A DNA stretch of 6,413 nucleotides. Origin: Bryobacterales bacterium (GTDB lineage: Bacteria; Acidobacteriota; Terriglobia; Bryobacterales; Bryobacteraceae). The stretch is taken from positions 1 through 6,413 of the forward strand of contig PLRZ01000380.1 of NCBI GenBank assembly GCA_003164075.1, read 5' to 3'. Positions within the stretch are counted from its first letter, which is position 1; every line of letters starts with the position of its first letter. This document shows positions 5,929-6,413 of the stretch, one piece after another. Below the pieces are notes generated by a model. That model did not search any database and was not told the DNA's origin. It saw only the letters and a program-made list of their open reading frames with translations. Made by a program: the position numbers and the translations under genes.

Positions 5929-6413
5929 ATGATTTCCTTTTCCAATATCAATAAACAATACGGCAGGCAGCTTGTCTTTGTCGACGCCAACTTTCAGTTG
6001 AACCCCGGCGAGAAGGTGGGGCTGGTGGGCCCCAACGGTTCCGGCAAGACCACGCTCTTTCGCATGATCGTGGGTGAGGAGGCTCCCGACGAAGGCGACG
6101 TCTCCGTCCCCAAGAAGCTGCATATCGGCTACTTCCGCCAGGATGTGGAAGAGATGCAGGGCCGGTCGGTGCTCGACGAGGCTATCGCCGGCAGCGGGCG
6201 CCTGGGCGATCTGCACCATGAGCTGGAAGCGCTGCATCGCTCCATGGAAGATCCCGAACAGGCGGACGACATGGACCGCACGCTGGCGCGCTTTGGCGAG
6301 GTGCAGGAGGAATACGAGCACCTGGGCGGCTACTCGCTCGAAGCGCAGGCTCGCGAGGTGCTGCACGGGCTGGGCTTCGAGGAGGAGCAAATCGATGGCG
6401 ACGTGGGCACGCT
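5929..6413 (+). CDS. ABC-F family ATPase, N-terminal part (3' end beyond window)
   Basis: The first 161 residues of a soluble ABC-F protein. Members have two ATP-binding domains, lack membrane segments, and act on the ribosome (translation factors such as EttA, or antibiotic protection) or on nucleic acids (Uup). Visible features are the N-terminal strand MISFSNINKQYG, Walker A GPNGSGKTT at 34-42, the Q-loop Gln71 in IGYFRQD, and the helical arm region rich in Glu and Leu that leads to EYEHLGGYSLEAQAREVLHGLGF. The signature motif, Walker B, interdomain linker and second ATPase domain would lie past the edge. The ATG at 5929 is the first in-frame start after a TGA at 5917-5919, and GGTGAT (5915-5920) 8 nt upstream can serve as a ribosome site. 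It resembles Uup/YheS/YdiF-type members; the subfamily cannot be decided from this half. Confidence 0.93.
   Translation, partial: MISFSNINKQYGRQLVFVDANFQLNPGEKVGLVGPNGSGKTTLFRMIVGEEAPDEGDVSVPKKLHIGYFRQDVEEMQGRSVLDEAIAGSGRLGDLHHELEALHRSMEDPEQADDMDRTLARFGEVQEEYEHLGGYSLEAQAREVLHGLGFEEEQIDGDVGT

Noticed and set aside
5908..6390. A 160-codon - strand frame opposite the ABC-F gene
   Set aside because: The + strand encodes Walker A and Q-loop motifs of an ABC-F protein; the opposite frame is its shadow.

Overview
The window looks like a piece of a moderately GC-rich chromosome from a soil acidobacterium, probably related to the Bryobacterales/Solibacter group. The main support is a clear TIGR03435-family gene, a lineage-restricted paralogous family typical of Acidobacteria. 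A KDPG-aldolase-like protein of a type I associate with Solibacter-like genomes and abundant intergenic hairpin repeats fit the same picture. This placement rests on family knowledge from memory, not on a search.

Layout. A + strand operon (2-2399) holds the 3' part of a TolC/CzcC-like outer-membrane efflux gene, a KDPG/KHG-type aldolase gene and a secreted DUF4097-like beta-repeat protein gene. Both junctions are 4-nt ATGA overlaps, so the three are probably translationally coupled. A convergent spacer (2400-2634) carries three inverted repeats. The next three genes are on the - strand: triosephosphate isomerase (tpiA), phosphopentomutase (deoB, overlapping tpiA by ATGA) and, upstream of a 347-bp repeat-rich spacer, the TIGR03435 gene. 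A divergent 113-bp promoter region (5816-5928) separates TIGR03435 from the 5' part of an ABC-F ATPase gene that runs off the right edge.

How the genes fit together. deoB and tpiA make biochemical sense together: DeoB makes (deoxy)ribose 5-phosphate, deoxyribose-phosphate aldolase (not in this window) yields glyceraldehyde 3-phosphate, and TpiA interconverts that with DHAP. The efflux/aldolase/DUF4097 grouping has no obvious pathway logic and is the odd gene combination here.

The most distinctive non-coding signal is a pair of related hairpin elements (2563-2612 and 4640-4720). They share a 24-nt segment with one difference, and that difference is compensated on the other side of the stem. 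The second copy sits inside a further perfect 15-bp inverted repeat, giving a nested 150-bp palindromic element. I see no defence system, CRISPR array, tRNA, rRNA or intact transposase, and no clear case for a wholly new biological system.
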